A DNA stretch of 64,000 nucleotides. Source: Rhipidocladum racemiflorum. Lineage: Eukaryota > Streptophyta > Magnoliopsida > Poales > Poaceae. The position numbers and the translations under genes were made by a program. Shown piece by piece: positions 23,346 through 35,882 of the stretch (position 1 is its first letter; each line of letters starts with the position of its first letter). Location: assembly GCA_036346355.1 (NCBI GenBank), contig JAYEVF010000048.1, positions 96,001 through 160,000 of the forward strand, read 5' to 3'. The notes below the pieces were generated by a model. That model saw nothing but the letters and a program-made list of their open reading frames with translations, was not told the DNA's origin and did no database searches.

Positions 23346-24784
23346 ATGCCTCCCGAAGAGAACAACGATTCGTGCGCTTCCAGAATTGATGATCTTGAGG
23401 AGCGTGGCAAAGGCAGATGGGAGCGGGGCCCAACGATCGCGGTCCCTACCGTGGGTCACCGGGGTTCGATCTCGGCTACATGCCCAGAGTGAGGAGCTCC
23501 TCCACCTCCTCCTGCTCCCGATATGGCTGCACTCATGTTGCGGCAGACTCGGCTCATGGAGCTGATGGTCCAGCTGTCCAGTGGGCAAGCAACCAAGAAG
23601 CAGCGGCCTCTCGGTTGTCGGAGTTCCAATAACTCGACCGCCGAGCTTTTCTTCGCCTACATCCGATGGAGGCGGAGGATTGGCTTAGCGACATGGAGGA
23701 AGTTGGAGTTAGTCGGTTGCACCGATGCGGAGAAGGTTCAAGACACCGCCTACTACCTCCAGGGGACCCGGCGGCCGTGGTGGAAGCAGCCTTCAGGTGT
23801 TCGCCTGCAGATCAGTCACCACATGGGCAGAGTTCAAGAGCGCCTTCGCTCCTTCCATGTTCAGCGGGCTTGATCGAGATCAAGAAGCGGGAGTTCTACG
23901 ACCTTCGCCAGGGGTCTATGGCAGTGATGGACTACCTCCACCGCTTCAACCATTTGTCACGCTATGTTGCTGATGAGGTGACCACTGAGGCTAGGAGAGT
24001 GACATTGTTCAAGGAGCACCTCACCGAGGAGATCCGTTTCACTCGCGGTCATGACATTCCTAGCCTGCAGGTCTTGGTGGGCAAGGCCATTAGCATTGAG
24101 GATGGCGCCAAGGCGCTTATGGAGAGCCGCATAGCGCGCAAGTGGGCAGCTCGGCCGCCGATCGGCCAGCGGACCTTCCAGACCCGCACCTTCACTCGAT
24201 CGGCTTCCGGCCTTGGCGCCGCCGATTCGAGAGGTCTCGGGGCTTACCTCCTCGCCTCGCCCAGAGTTCGGTGCGATCACCTAGCCGCCAAGATGTTAGC
24301 TGGGGTCCCGAATCCATTTGGCCATATCACTTGCTTCTCCTGCGGCGGAAGGGCCCGCCGCGATGCTCTGGCGAGCGGCGGCGTGACAGCTCGAGGTGCA
24401 CCGGCCCCGTCCCGAAGTCGATCTGGTGGGCGTGGGAGTGGGCGATCAGACGCCCGGTTCCGTGCAGCTTCAGCTCCGGGCCATGGCCGCCTGAATGTAG
24501 CCACCGCAGAGGAGGCAGCAGCAGCTCAGATGTGGTGTTGGGGTACGTTATCTGTTCATTCCGTACCCGCCTTAGTATTATTTGACTCTGGAGCGTCGCA
24601 TTCCTTTATTTCTTCACAGTTTGTTGTTCAGCATGAGGTCTGTTCTTTGTACCTCGAGAAGTACTTGTTGATCCGTTCGCCTGGATCCGTTTTGGATCGC
24701 CGAGCTTGTGAGCCAGGGGTTAGAATTGAGATCAATGGGGTAGAATTTGGGGTGATCTTATCAACATTGAGGCGTCAGTCTTGA
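23346..24784 (+). pseudogene. gag-protease of gypsy unit 2
   Basis: Starts with ATGCCTCCCGAAGAG at 23,346. A single frame of 372 codons covers 23,666-24,784. It has a shifted N-terminal part, then KKREFYDLRQGSMAVMDYLH of the retrotransposon Gag domain, a damaged zinc knuckle (FGHITCFSCGGRAR) and an aspartic protease active site LFDSGASHSFIS near 24,573. It ends at the same TGA position as unit 1, immediately before the RT frame. Confidence 0.87.
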
Positions 24785-24785
24785 T

Positions 24786-27770
24786 GTGATTCTCGGTATG
24801 GACTGGCTGTCCAAGCATCGAGGGCATATTGATTGTGCCAGGAGATCCGTTTCATTAGTCAACCACGATGGCATTCTTTGTTACCTTTTCTTCTTTCGGC
24901 GGTCACGGCAGCCTTTGCTCAGTGCTCTTTCTGTTCCGGGGACCAGTCAGGTACCGGTGGTGTGTGAGTACCCTGATGTGTTCCCTGATGAGCTGCCAGG
25001 TTTGCCACCTGATCGTGATTTGGAGTTCATCATCGATCTCTTACCTGGCACTTCTCCAATTTCTAAGCGTCCGTACAGGATGCCTGCTGATGAGCTGATC
25101 GAGTTGAAGATTCAGCTCAAGGAGCAGTTAGAGAAGGGGTTCATTCGTCCCAGTTCTTCTCCCTGGGGCAGCCCAGTTCTGTTTGTGAAGAAGAAAGACG
25201 GCACTCTTCGCATGTGCGTTGATTACCGGTCGTTGAATGAGGTCACTGTCAAGAACAAGTATCCTCTCCCTCGGATCGATGATTTGTTTGACCAATTAGG
25301 CGGAGCTCGAGTTTTCTCCAAAATAGACTTGAGATCCGGCTATTTTCAGCTCAAGATCCGTCCGGAGGATATCGTGAAGACCGCATTCACCACTCGCTAC
25401 GGTCTGTACGAGTACACAGTTGTTTCGTTTGGCCTCACCAATGCACCAGCCACCTTCATGAATCTGATGAACAAAGTCTTCATGGAGTTCCTTGATAGAT
25501 TTGTGGTGGTGTTCATTGATGACATCCTCATATACTCTAAGGATGATGATGAGCACGCACTTCACTTGCATATGGTGCTTAGCAAGCTTCGCGAGCATCA
25601 GTTGTATGCCAAGTTCAGTAAGTGTGAGTTCTGGCTCAAGCAAGTGGAGTTTCGGGGCATGTCTGTCGGAAGGTGGGGTAGCGATTGATCCACGCAAGGT
25701 ACAAGGCGTACTCAATTGGGAGCAGCCCGCCAATGTCCCTGAGATTCGGAGTTTTCTCGGTCTTGCCGGATACTATCGCCGGTTTATCGAGAATTTCTCC
25801 AAAATTTCTAAACCATTGTCGGCGCTACTCAAGAAGGAGAAAAATATGAGTGGTCACCTGGTTGTGAGTCCAGTTTTGGAGTGAAGAATAGACTCACCAT
25901 TGCACGATGTTGGTCCTTCCCGACATTCACAAGAACTTGATGTCTATTGTGATGCATCCCGTCTTGGACTTGGTTGTGTGTTGATGCAGAGGGCAAAGTG
26001 GTTGCTTATGCTTCTCGGCAGCTAAAGCCTCATGAAGCCAATTACCCGACGCATGATTTGGAGCTTGCGGCTGTTGTTCATGCTCTCAAGTTGTGGCGAC
26101 ATTATCTCAGAGGAAATGATGTGAGATCTACACCGACCACAAAAGCTTAAAGTACTTCTTTTCGCAGCCAGATCTGAATTTGAGACAGCGTCGATGGCTA
26201 GAGCTGATCAAAGACTATGATTTGGGTATTCATTACCATCCTGGCAAGGCGAATGTGGTTGCAGATGCCCTCGCCGCAAGCTGCACACGATGAATGCCTT
26301 GGGTGTCATTGGCCGATCTCATTTGGTTGAAGAGTTTCAAGCTCAATCTAGAAGTGGTTGAGTATGGTTACGTTTCGCTTTAGCCGTACAACCCACTCTA
26401 GAGTCTCGGATTCAGGCAGCTCAACTACAAGATGATGCCGTGATTGAGATTAGACGCCTTGATTGGTGAAAATGGCGCATCTCCGTGTTTTTCGTGAAGT
26501 CCAATGGGCTGATCTTGCATGGGCAGCAGTGTATGTCCTCGATAATGTTGAGATCAAGGGGTTGATCTGTCGAAGCTCATGATACTCCTCTCTCTCGCCC
26601 ATCCTGGCAGCACCAAGATGTACCAGACCTTCGCAGCAATTACGGTGGCGGGTATGAAGAAGGAGATCGCGGCTCATGTGGCGCATTGTGATGTGTGCCC
26701 GGCGTGTCAAGGCTGAACATCAAAGGCCACCGGATTACTTCAGCCATTGCGAGATCCTGAGTGGAAGTGGGAAGAGATTGGGATGGATTTCATTACCGGT
26801 CTACCAAGGTCCTCCACCGGTCACGACTCTATTTGGGTGATCATTGACCGTCGACCAAGGTAGCTCATTTCATTCCGATTCATACCACCTATTCTCGAGC
26901 CAAGCTAGCGGAACTCTATTTGCGAGAATATTGTTCGGCTCCATGGAGTTCCAAAAGTCATAATCTCTCGACCGTGGTTCGCAGCTCACCTCCAGATTTT
27001 GGGAGAGTTTGCAGTCCATTCTTGGCACTAAGCTATCCTTCAAGATCAACTTACCATCCCCAAACCGACGACAGACGGAAAGGGCAAACCAAATCCTTGA
27101 AGACATGCTAAGGGCTTGTGTCTTTGTGCTACAGACAAGTCGTGGGAGAAATGCTTGCCATTTGCTGAGTTCTCCTACAACAACAAATCATCAAGTCGGT
27201 CTTGAGATGTCGCCTTCGAGGCTCTTTATGGCAAGAAGTGCGAACACCACTGCTTTTGGTCCGAGGTTGGTGAGAGGCAATTCTTCGGGCCAGCCATGAT
27301 TGAAGAGGCTGAAAGGCAAGTTAGCTTGATTCGAGACCGGCTGAGAGAAGCTCAGTCTCGTCAGAAGAGCTATGCTGATCGTCGACGCCGCGAGTTGAGT
27401 TTTGAGGTGGGTGACTTTGTTTATCTCAAGGTCTCACCACTCCGCGGTACTCGCAGATTTCAAGTCCGCGGGAAGCTAGCCCCGCGATACATCGGTCCGT
27501 TCGGATTTTTGAGAAGGTTGGTGTTGTGGCTTATCGGCTTGAGCTACCGCCACATCTTTTCGGACATTCACGATGTGTTCCACGTGTCCCAATTGAAGAA
27601 GAGTCTTCGGTTCCATCGGAAGTTACCCAATTGGACCATCTTGATTTGCGGCTGATCTTTCGTGACGAGTATCCATCCAGTATTCTCGAGACACCGAGCG
27701 TCACACTCGCGATCGAGGTTATCAAGATGCTCAAGGTCCAATGGAGCAACCATTCGTAAGATGAAGCCAC
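24786..27770 (+). pseudogene. pol (RT, RNase H, integrase) of gypsy unit 2, frameshifted
   Basis: The first 300 codons (24,786-25,688) are open. They include MILGMDWLSKH, the RT fingers-palm with MCVDYRSLNEV, and FIDDILIYSKDDDEH near 25,515. Beyond 25,660 the frame shifts repeatedly. RNase H (25,900-26,160) and the integrase core (26,700-27,250) are split. The integrase C-terminal half is open again at 27,296-27,655. Several shifts are extra or missing bases next to CAG, CTG or CG, where unit 1 keeps the frame (for example ISDRGSQ near 26,963). Confidence 0.9.
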
Positions 27771-27863
27771 GTGGGAGCGTGAAGACCATATTCAGCGAGA
27801 ATACCCGAATTTCTTGAGAGAATTAGCAATCTCGAGGGCGAGATTTTTGTAAGGGGGTAGATC

Positions 27864-30800
27864 TGTAATATCCCGAGTATTTCTATACTCAAGCCACTGT
27901 ACATTTGTACTCAAACGCTGTTCAATAATACACTGTGCTTGTGTATTTTCGTGTCTTGAGTGAACATACTTGCTTGGGATCAGAAAGAACCCTTCAACTT
28001 AAGTAATTTCGCTCATAAGTAAATTCGAATTAGGTTGGGCAAGTGCCTGTGACCCTATTAACTTCCAAAATACTTTGGGACAATTAGTAATCAACCCTGG
28101 AAGCGTTAGCCGTCAAGGCCCAAGTTCAAAAGTTCTGGGATGTCCGGAGTATCCGGATCCACACTCGGAGTATCCGGATCCAACCCGGAATGTCCGGACA
28201 AAGTCCGGAGTGTCCGGATTGGGCTGGCCGAGCGGTCCAACCCGGAGTGTCCGGACCAATGTCCGGAGTGTCCGGGTTAGTGTTACCGAAGACCCCAACC
28301 CGGAGTCTCCGGGTTGAGTCCGGAGAGTCCGGTATTGGCGTGGGGTTTTGTATAAAAGTCCCATTTCGTGGCTCCCTTCCATTCTTTCTTCTTCTACTTT
28401 GGTTTCCCCACTTCCTTGGTGTTCTCTCCACCACCCCGAGCTCCTCTCCAGCGAGCCACCGGCCGGTGACCCTCCCCGGTGACTCCTCCATCTCGGTGTG
28501 CTCCTCCCCAAGCCGTCATTCCCCATCCTCCACCCGGCGTTGCTCCTCCTCCATCTTCCTTGGAGGTAAGCTTTTCTCTTAGGGTTTGATTCGCGGGATT
28601 CTTGGGTTCTAGAGTCGTTCATGGTGGGATTAGGACTTAGGTTTGGATTTGGGAGGCTAGGGTTGAACTTGGATTCTAGGGTTTTGGGTGTAGTGGTTCT
28701 AGGGTTGAAAATGGGATTTGGATTAGTGAATGTGGTATGCTAGAGTGGTAGATCGGGTAGTAGTAATGTCGATTTAAGAAGTTGTTGGTGTGAGTTAGAG
28801 GTTTGGCGGGTTAGCGACGTTTTCTCGTAGAATCGGCTAGTTCGAACTCCTTCCGGTTCGCTAGGTGTGCGAAAGTCGTAGATCGGGTCGCGGTGAAGTT
28901 GTAGGGAGTGGTAAGGTCTCCGTCTCCTCGTCGAGTTGGACCAAATGCCCTAGGACCGGAGTATCCGGGCATATGGTCCGGAGTGTCCGGATTGTCCGGA
29001 GTATCCGGACGAAACGGTCCGGAGTGTCCGGCCTATCCGGACTGTCCGGATGCAAAACCCGGACTGTCCGGGTTAGGCTGTTCGGTCCGGTCGTGTTGTG
29101 TTGTCCGTAAGTGCCGTTTCTTCAGGGTTTCTTGGTTGTACTTCATTCTTGTGTATTGCATGCACTTCATGGTGCATTTAAAACTTTCTTTTGCTAAGTT
29201 GTATTTCTTTCGCTGCTTTTGTTGCTTTGACCGATTAGAGGCTAGCGAGTCGGGCTTCGCCTCGAACAACCCGAGCATCATCCCGGACATCACCGAAGTG
29301 CAACAACAAGGCAAGCACCTCCTTTGACCATCTTGAAACCTATATTTCCACGATGTCTACTTTGATTTCTCAAACCATATGCATTGTTTATATTCAAGAA
29401 ATTGCTAGTTTGTGGGAATGGTAGATATACCCTGATTTGGTGGTTTCCTCAATTTAATTCCCTGAGATCATTGATAACCTTAGTAGGGTTAGACAATTTA
29501 ATAAAATGTCACTTGGGTATAAACGATTTAGTAATTGCATACGCTTAGACACTGCAATAGAGGTGAGCAAAGTCAGTCCTTACCAAATGCTCAAAATTAT
29601 GATAAATGTAATTGGTCTTGGAAAAGTTTTGGAAATGTGAATCGTAAAGGTATATTGGTAAAAATGTGAAGTGTCTAGTTGGTAATTAGACTTGGCGGGA
29701 GGTATAATATGTGCTAGTTAAACATGGTGGTGATTGGTTGGCGAGTTAAGTGGAGTTCCCGCTTGAGTCACTAGGCAAAAATATAAGGACCGAACTTGTG
29801 ACGGTTTTTGAATTGAACACCGTGCAACCGCGCAATGCCGGGATGGGGCAGCCTATTCTAGTACTTGAAGTGTGAGGGATAGCCATGCCTGTTGGTAGGC
29901 GAAGAGTGGACCTTTTCCCTGTGTTGAGCGATCAAGCGCGGTGTGTGTGTCCTCACGACCCGCCGTATGCGCCTTCGTGTGTGCGCTTGTACTTTTGCGG
30001 CGAGGAATCGCTCGATTCATGTTTGTTGATACAACGGTGTACGCCTTGCTATGGGGTAATGCCGCGGCCAACAATTCGCCGTCGTCACGATGAGTATTCC
30101 GTGGCGCCTGAGTGGTGGTTGGCCTCTTATCGCCATAGTAGTGGATTTGTCGTCACCGTGCCGGGTGTGGCTATAACCTCAACGATGGGAAAGAATAGAT
30201 CATTCTTGTATATCGGATACCTCGTATATCGCGCGTGTACCCTGGATGACAGGATGCAAGTCTGAGTTGTGTTTGGGTAAAGTGCGCAAACTCTGCAGAG
30301 TATCAAATAATTCTAATCGATTAGCCGTGCTCACGGTTATGAGCAATCTTCTCTAATCATATCAAGTATAGAGATTTGGTTTGGTTTTGAAAATGAAAAT
30401 CTATTTCGAGTCGGTATAAAGTATGTGGTGGAATGGTACTTGATGGAATTGTGGATATGTGTATATGATTCTCGATGGGATTATGAGTATGTATGGATGT
30501 CGATTAAGTATCGATTCCGACCATGGATGGTGGCATTTGTGGAGCTCGATTATTACGATATCAGTAAATATGTTTTATTCAAAGCTATTTGTCTTTCAAA
30601 TTAAGTATTACTTTTCGATGAACTATTTTAAATCCAAATTTTCTGCAATTAACCCGATGTAGAAGCTTTATCCCGTTGAATCAGCCTGCATTTATTTATA
30701 TTTCCATACACTAAAGTCTTGCGAGTACATACGTGTACTCACCGTTCTTGCTAACCCTTTTTCCACAGAGGAAGGTAATGATGATGTCCCTGATGATGGC

Positions 30801-31196
30801 GAGCCCCTTTCTCGCGAGTGTTGCGGCCGTAGTCCCTCCCTCCACCAAGAGTCTGTGGGGTGGTCAGCCACCGCGCTGGTTGTCTTTCTTTTGTTTCATT
30901 TGTCGCTTTACTTCTTTTGGTTTCGTAATACTCTTGTTCAAGGTTTACACCCGCTATGTAAATTATCGTAGTTTATCCTTCCGTGCCTTGGTACTCGTGT
31001 TGTTGGTACGCGATATCGGGCTACCGATCCAGGATCCAGATCGATGCGTCACAGGCACCGGTCCGGTTAAGGGTTCGATCCCGTCGATCGAATTTTTAGG
31101 TTCAGATCTTCGGTGTCGAGGCTTCCTGTTGCTATACGGTGCTATACGCTACAGTAGACGGCGTACAGTACGGTATAGGAAGAGGGGGTCCCCACA
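27864..31196 (+). repeat. LTR 3 of the compound gypsy element
   Basis: 3,333 bp, TGTAATATCC...CCCACA, followed by TSD TGTGG. It keeps the most regular TCCGG clusters (28,139-28,340 and 28,955-29,085) and is probably nearest the true sequence in those regions. Confidence 0.93.
28351..28358 (+). promoter_or_regulatory. TATA box in LTR 3
   Basis: TATAAAAG in the same position and context as in LTR 2. Confidence 0.7.
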
Positions 31197-31201
31197 TGTG
31201 G

Positions 31202-32807
31202 GTTGAGGAAATCCACTGGTTCTTTGTTCCTTTTCGCTTCAAGGATCATGTATCTATATACATAAAAGCAAGGACTTAAACGACATTAGTAATACACGAA
31301 TGTATAGACCGTGAAGGACTTATATGACATTTATCGGTAATACACGAATGTATAGACTGTGATTGCACACACTTACAATGTCTAGCATCTTATGAGTGCG
31401 ACGTCAATGGCGTCAAGGTTGAAGAGATTGAATAAGTCCTTGAACTTGACCATGAAGAAGCCCTACATAGCTGGTTGAACAGATACTCATGCTTGAAGCT
31501 GATCAAGATACTCGTTATGTGTCTTACCTCTAGCTATTTTGCTTCTTCCATGTTCCAATCATGCAATCTAATGGATTCTTTTCAAAGTTCTTGTAGGCCC
31601 TCTTCCATTACTAAAGGCTCTCCTAGATTGAATTTCTGAGCCAATGGGGCATATTCATATTGCAGCTCCTTCCTGATCCGCTTGGATTCCCCTTGCCTTC
31701 CTTTCCACTTTTGGTCGTCTTCACAGGAGAGGAACGGGCACCAAGTGTTGTATTGGCCTGCACTGATGCTCTAAGCATCATAGCCGATTCTGTGAGCCGC
31801 TTCGGTGTAGCTGATGGCTCTGATAGCACTTGTAGCTCTGCCACAGTAGGTGGATCATGTTGTGCATGGTGCTGTAATGCTGGAGGAAGATCATCGATTA
31901 AGATATCCCTCTTGTGCCACTGGATGAATGTGTCAACAGCATCCCCTAGTATCATGATCTTGTCATTTAGGGGCATGTCCAGTAGGACGAGATTGAAAGT
32001 TATATTCACATAGTCCACACAAACCTTCATGTAACCTAGCACTACTCGAAATAGTTGTCACTTCACTGGTTGGATACACGCGCCCCCAGCCAGTCTATAG
32101 GACAAGAGAGCTATCGGCAAGCCTCACTTGGAGCTTGCACGGTGTGACTTCCTACATAATGTTACACAATTAATTAGTTGTGTCATCCAACATATTCTAT
32201 GTATGGAGCATTCTAGATACATGTATTACTTGGATGTCATCGATGGAAAATATGCCATCGTGTACATTTTTCTCGAGGACGGATGCACAACTACTCCATC
32301 GGTTAGTAGGGCTGAGCTGCGTCGGTGCTTCTAGGACTTGCACGGTCTGTGAGATTGTCCATAGCTATCGTTAGCTCCAACCTTTCCTGAAGGCTTCTTA
32401 GCTTTTCATCAAATTGCACATTCAGCCCTACCTCAATCTGTTTCTTAAGCGCTTTCTTAATCGACACTACTAGCCATTCTTTGCGCTTAGCTTTGGCTCT
32501 TTTTCCTACTCTGATACATGTCGGAGTCCTATAAGAATGCCATTTTTAGGTGATGAAAACACCCAAGCCTCGCATATGACCAGGGTGCTCCTTACTTCCC
32601 AAGGCCATTGATAGTACATCTTTCTCCCTGTCCAGTTGGAAGAGACTTACAATGATTCTGAACTCAACGTGACCTACAAGAGCACGTCATATCATGTCAC
32701 TTATAATTATGAAGCAATTACAAACTATGTAGTTTAATATCTTACCAGTCATTGTAACACTTCCTTTTCTACGAGTTCCTGAAGGACACGGTGCCCGAAT
32801 ACATGGT
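31202..32807 (-). pseudogene. CACTA-encoded protein remnant, middle part
   Basis: The reverse-strand frame at 31,623-32,042 reads VCVDYVNITF, then LGDAVDTFIQWHKRDILI. This is a block typical of the C-terminal half of the second protein of grass En/Spm (CACTA) elements, which lies downstream of the tnp2 transposase. More diverged, stop-ridden sequence of the same kind continues upstream to about 32,530. A further piece at 32,750-32,807 (YHVFGHRVLQELVEKE) runs into the solo-LTR target site. The frame is split by the compound gypsy element on one side and the solo LTR on the other. Confidence 0.65.
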
Positions 32808-32812
32808 ATTTG

Positions 32813-35613
32813 TGTAACATCGCAAATCTATCTCGAGTGTTGGGATTTTCAGTCGGGAGTGTGGTGGGTCTATTTGAGATCTGCAGGGTTGAAATTTTAG
32901 TTGTGTGGGAGAAAAATTCCTGTTTTTTTCCCTCCACCTAATTTCCCCCCTCTTTTTCCCACCCCACCCAACATTTTTGCTAGAGGCTTCCTCCCACCCG
33001 ATTTTTCTAGGAGTCTTCTTCCCAGCCGAAACGGAGAAGCTCTCCAAGCCTCTTCTCCCCTTTTTTCATGTCACCCAGCAGCAGCAGCAGCAAGAGCCCT
33101 CCCCTTCCCTTCCCGTGGCCAAGCTCCTCCATGGAAGCCCTTGAAGCTCCCCTCCATGGCAGCCAAGCAACCGGCACCTCCCTCCCCAAGCAGCCAGCAC
33201 CCCTTCTTCTTCCTCCTCCTCTTCCTTGTAGGTAAGTGGAGAGGTGGCTTGGGGTTGTTCTTGCTACTCTAATGGAGGTCCTTGACTGGTTGGATGCATC
33301 TAGGGTTCCTAGATTTGAGGTTTTTGGAGGAAAAATGGCTTAGTGTTGGAGGGAAAACTTGTTCTGTTTTTGGGCTCAGAAAAGGCTGATTTTGGAGCTG
33401 CGGTTTAAGGCTTGTAGAAGCATCTCTTGTATCTTTGACTGTAGGGAAAGTTATAGCTCGTGTTCTTGTATTTCATTTGAGCACAAGAACACTAAATTCC
33501 ATTCAGCCAATCAAAAGTTATGATCTTTTTAGTACGGGCTGCTCTAAATGTACATGTGTTGGTAGATGTAATATTGAGCTGTTGTTTAAGGCTAGATGCA
33601 AGCCGATTTAGATTTTTTATTTGCCTAGAGATAGATGGAAAATTTACTTTATATTGAGAAAATCTGAACTTTTTAGAATTCAGAAGTTTGGGGGCAGCTC
33701 GGGTTCTCTGTTCATTGCAAATCTGGAATTCATTGATGCATATCCAGCATGAATGGGTATGAAATACTTATAGATTATATTCTTGTGGTCATTTAGAGCA
33801 CAAAAACTCCAAATTTGGTTTAGCCATTTGGGAGACATGCTAATTTTAGTGTAGACTGTTCGGAATTAGAGTTAATGCAATTGATCTCTGTTCATTACAA
33901 ATCTGGGAATGATTGAGATATCTCCCGCATGAATGGGTATGAAATACTTGTAGATTATCTTTTTGTGGTCATTTAGAGCACAAGAACTCCAAATTTGGTT
34001 TAGCCATTTGTGAGATATGCTAATTTTAGTGTAGACTGTCCGGAATTAGAGTTAATGCAATTGATCTCTGTTCATTGCAAATCTCTAGCATGAATGGGTA
34101 TGGGATAATGGTAGATTATCCTCTTGTGGTCATTTAGAGACCGAGTTCACTCAATTTGGTTAAGAGAATCAAAAGTTATGATTGTTTCAGTGGCTGCTAT
34201 CCGGTGTGGCAGTAGTTTAGCTCAAGTGCAAGAATTGAATGAGTTGGATTAGTTGTGAATGGATTAATTGGTCTCTGGAGGAAGTTTAAAGCGGGGTTAA
34301 TCTTAAGAGCGAAAGTGTTATTGTCATTTGTCGTTGAACCATGATTTGCATTGTTTTGAGATGAATGTATATATGGTTTTGCAGGGAATGTGACCTCAGC
34401 GGTGGCATGACTTCTCACCACTCCATTCGAGTGGGTAAATGCAAGTGTATCAACTAGTATGATTGCTAGGATGTCGATTTCTTGCTAATCATTATGAGTA
34501 TGTTTATGCTAATCATAATGGTATATTTGTGAGTATGTTTATATTAAAAGAGAATTGTTAATTGATTATGAATTTAAAGGACATGTTGATGCTTTTGGTT
34601 GACTAGATGATGATGATTGTATTGATGTTCATGTTGATGGAAATGTGGATATTGAAAAAGAATGCAATCTGTGATTTATTCATGTTAAATTACATACGTG
34701 CATTCATAATGGAAGAGGTGACCCATGCTGATGTGGGCCTCTGTGTTCACACGTAGTGAACACGAAAATCCTACCTCGTAGTCCCATCCACAGGGATGGA
34801 TGGGAGTGAGATAGTAAGAGTAGGCCCCTCCATGGGATGGAGGGGAATGAGAGGGTGCACACCGACGGGTGTGCACTCGGTAATACCGGTATATGCAAAG
34901 AAAAGGTGCATTCATGGGCATGCATGTTGCATTGCATCGCTAATGATAAGTATTGTGTTAATGGTGATGTGTGGATTCGGGATAGAATCATGGACTCCTC
35001 CCAAGATGCTTAATGAGGTATGATTATGAAATAAGCAATGAGGTAAAGGAGGTAATTAGTGGTGTTACTATTGGTTTATGTATTTGTTGATTTGTTTAAG
35101 AAATATGATCTTGTTGTTGAGTTAAATGCGTTAATTGGTTATGATATGATTATCTGATACACTTTGCTGAGTCTTGGACTCACGCTTGTTTTGTTTAATG
35201 TTTTTAGGTACTTTGAGGACGTCTTGTTGGGATGGGACTTTGCTTCACCTTCACACACTTTCATGCCATGATAAAGGATTAGTTTGGAACAATGTTTTGC
35301 AATGATAACTAGTGTTGGATTAATGTGATAAAGAGTCTTGTGGTTGTGGTTAAGCTTGTATTCGGTCCATGATTATCTTGTTCTTGTTGTGGTTATTATG
35401 ATCTCCGTGATGTTAAAGGTTAATAGTTGCTAGAAGTTAACTGCTAGAATGTCTTGATTAGATTCCTAGATGTTCATGCTTGAAATTGATATTGTTATCT
35501 CTTTGTTCGCTAAGTGGATGTCCATTTAGCAGGGGAGATCTTGCAAAAAAAATTTGAAAAAATTGGATAGGTTTTGGTAACACTTTGGGCACGTGTGGTG
35601 CCAGGGTGTTACA
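32813..35613 (+). mobile_element. Solo LTR (Ty3-gypsy type)
   Basis: 2,801 bp from TGTAACATCGC to AGGGTGTTACA, flanked by a perfect 5 bp TSD ATTTG (32,808-32,812 and 35,614-35,618). No internal domain or second LTR is present, so it formed by recombination between two LTRs. It contains a CT-rich leader with a (CAG)n patch near 33,075, a donor-like TAG|GTAAGT at about 33,232, and a TTGCTGAGTCTTGGACTCAC word near 35,163 that is common in grass gypsy LTRs. The CACTA frame reads on across the TSD when the LTR is discounted. Confidence 0.92.
33706..34180 (+). repeat. 180 bp tandem repeat inside the solo LTR
   Basis: About 2.6 copies, with the landmark CTCTGTTCATT(G/A)CAAATCT at 33,706, 33,886 and 34,066, exactly 180 bp apart. 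The unit includes GCATGAATGGGTATG and TGTGGTCATTTAGAG. Confidence 0.9.
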
Positions 35614-35618
35614 ATTTG

Positions 35619-35877
35619 ACCTCACTCTTAGCCAGTTTCGGGTACGCGAGTCTTTGATCGAGGCAAATGGTGGGACACCCCCGTCAAAAGTGCCTCCTCG
35701 TCCTCCCTTCTTCATTGCTTGCTCTTGCTCGTGTACCCAGTGGTGCCAAGTCTGTGAGGGTGGGTGTTTTGAGCCTGCAGGGCTTGAGCACTTCACTCTG
35801 ATGCACGAACTCTTTTGATGTCTTCATCTTAATAAATTGTTGCCAAATAACTTTGTCAATGAAACCATACTTAGAGA
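35619..35877 (-). pseudogene. CACTA-encoded protein remnant, upstream part
   Basis: The reverse-strand frame contains WQQFIKMKTSKEFVHQSEVL, then a PTLTDLAPLGTRA-like segment. It resembles the W-x-x-F-V-x-x-R-T/S...HxxG-GY block of CACTA second proteins. It stops at the left edge of another LTR-like block (35,883). Low sequence conservation limits confidence. Confidence 0.5.
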
Positions 35878-35882
35878 ATGGA

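Larger units (their letters stand above)
11283..31196 (+). mobile_element. Compound Ty3-gypsy (Tekay/Del-like): LTR-INT-LTR-INT-LTR
   Basis: Three LTRs of about 3.3 kb (11,283-14,601; 19,574-22,898; 27,864-31,196) alternate with two interiors of about 5 kb, all in the same orientation. The outer ends are flanked by a perfect TSD, TGTGG (11,278-11,282 and 31,197-31,201), and no TSD separates the two units. This is the structure left by unequal recombination between LTRs of one insertion lineage. LTRs run TGTAATATCC to CCCACA. The order gag, protease, RT, RNase H, integrase, plus an EATWE-like chromodomain tail, indicates a Tekay/Del chromovirus. Confidence 0.93.
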
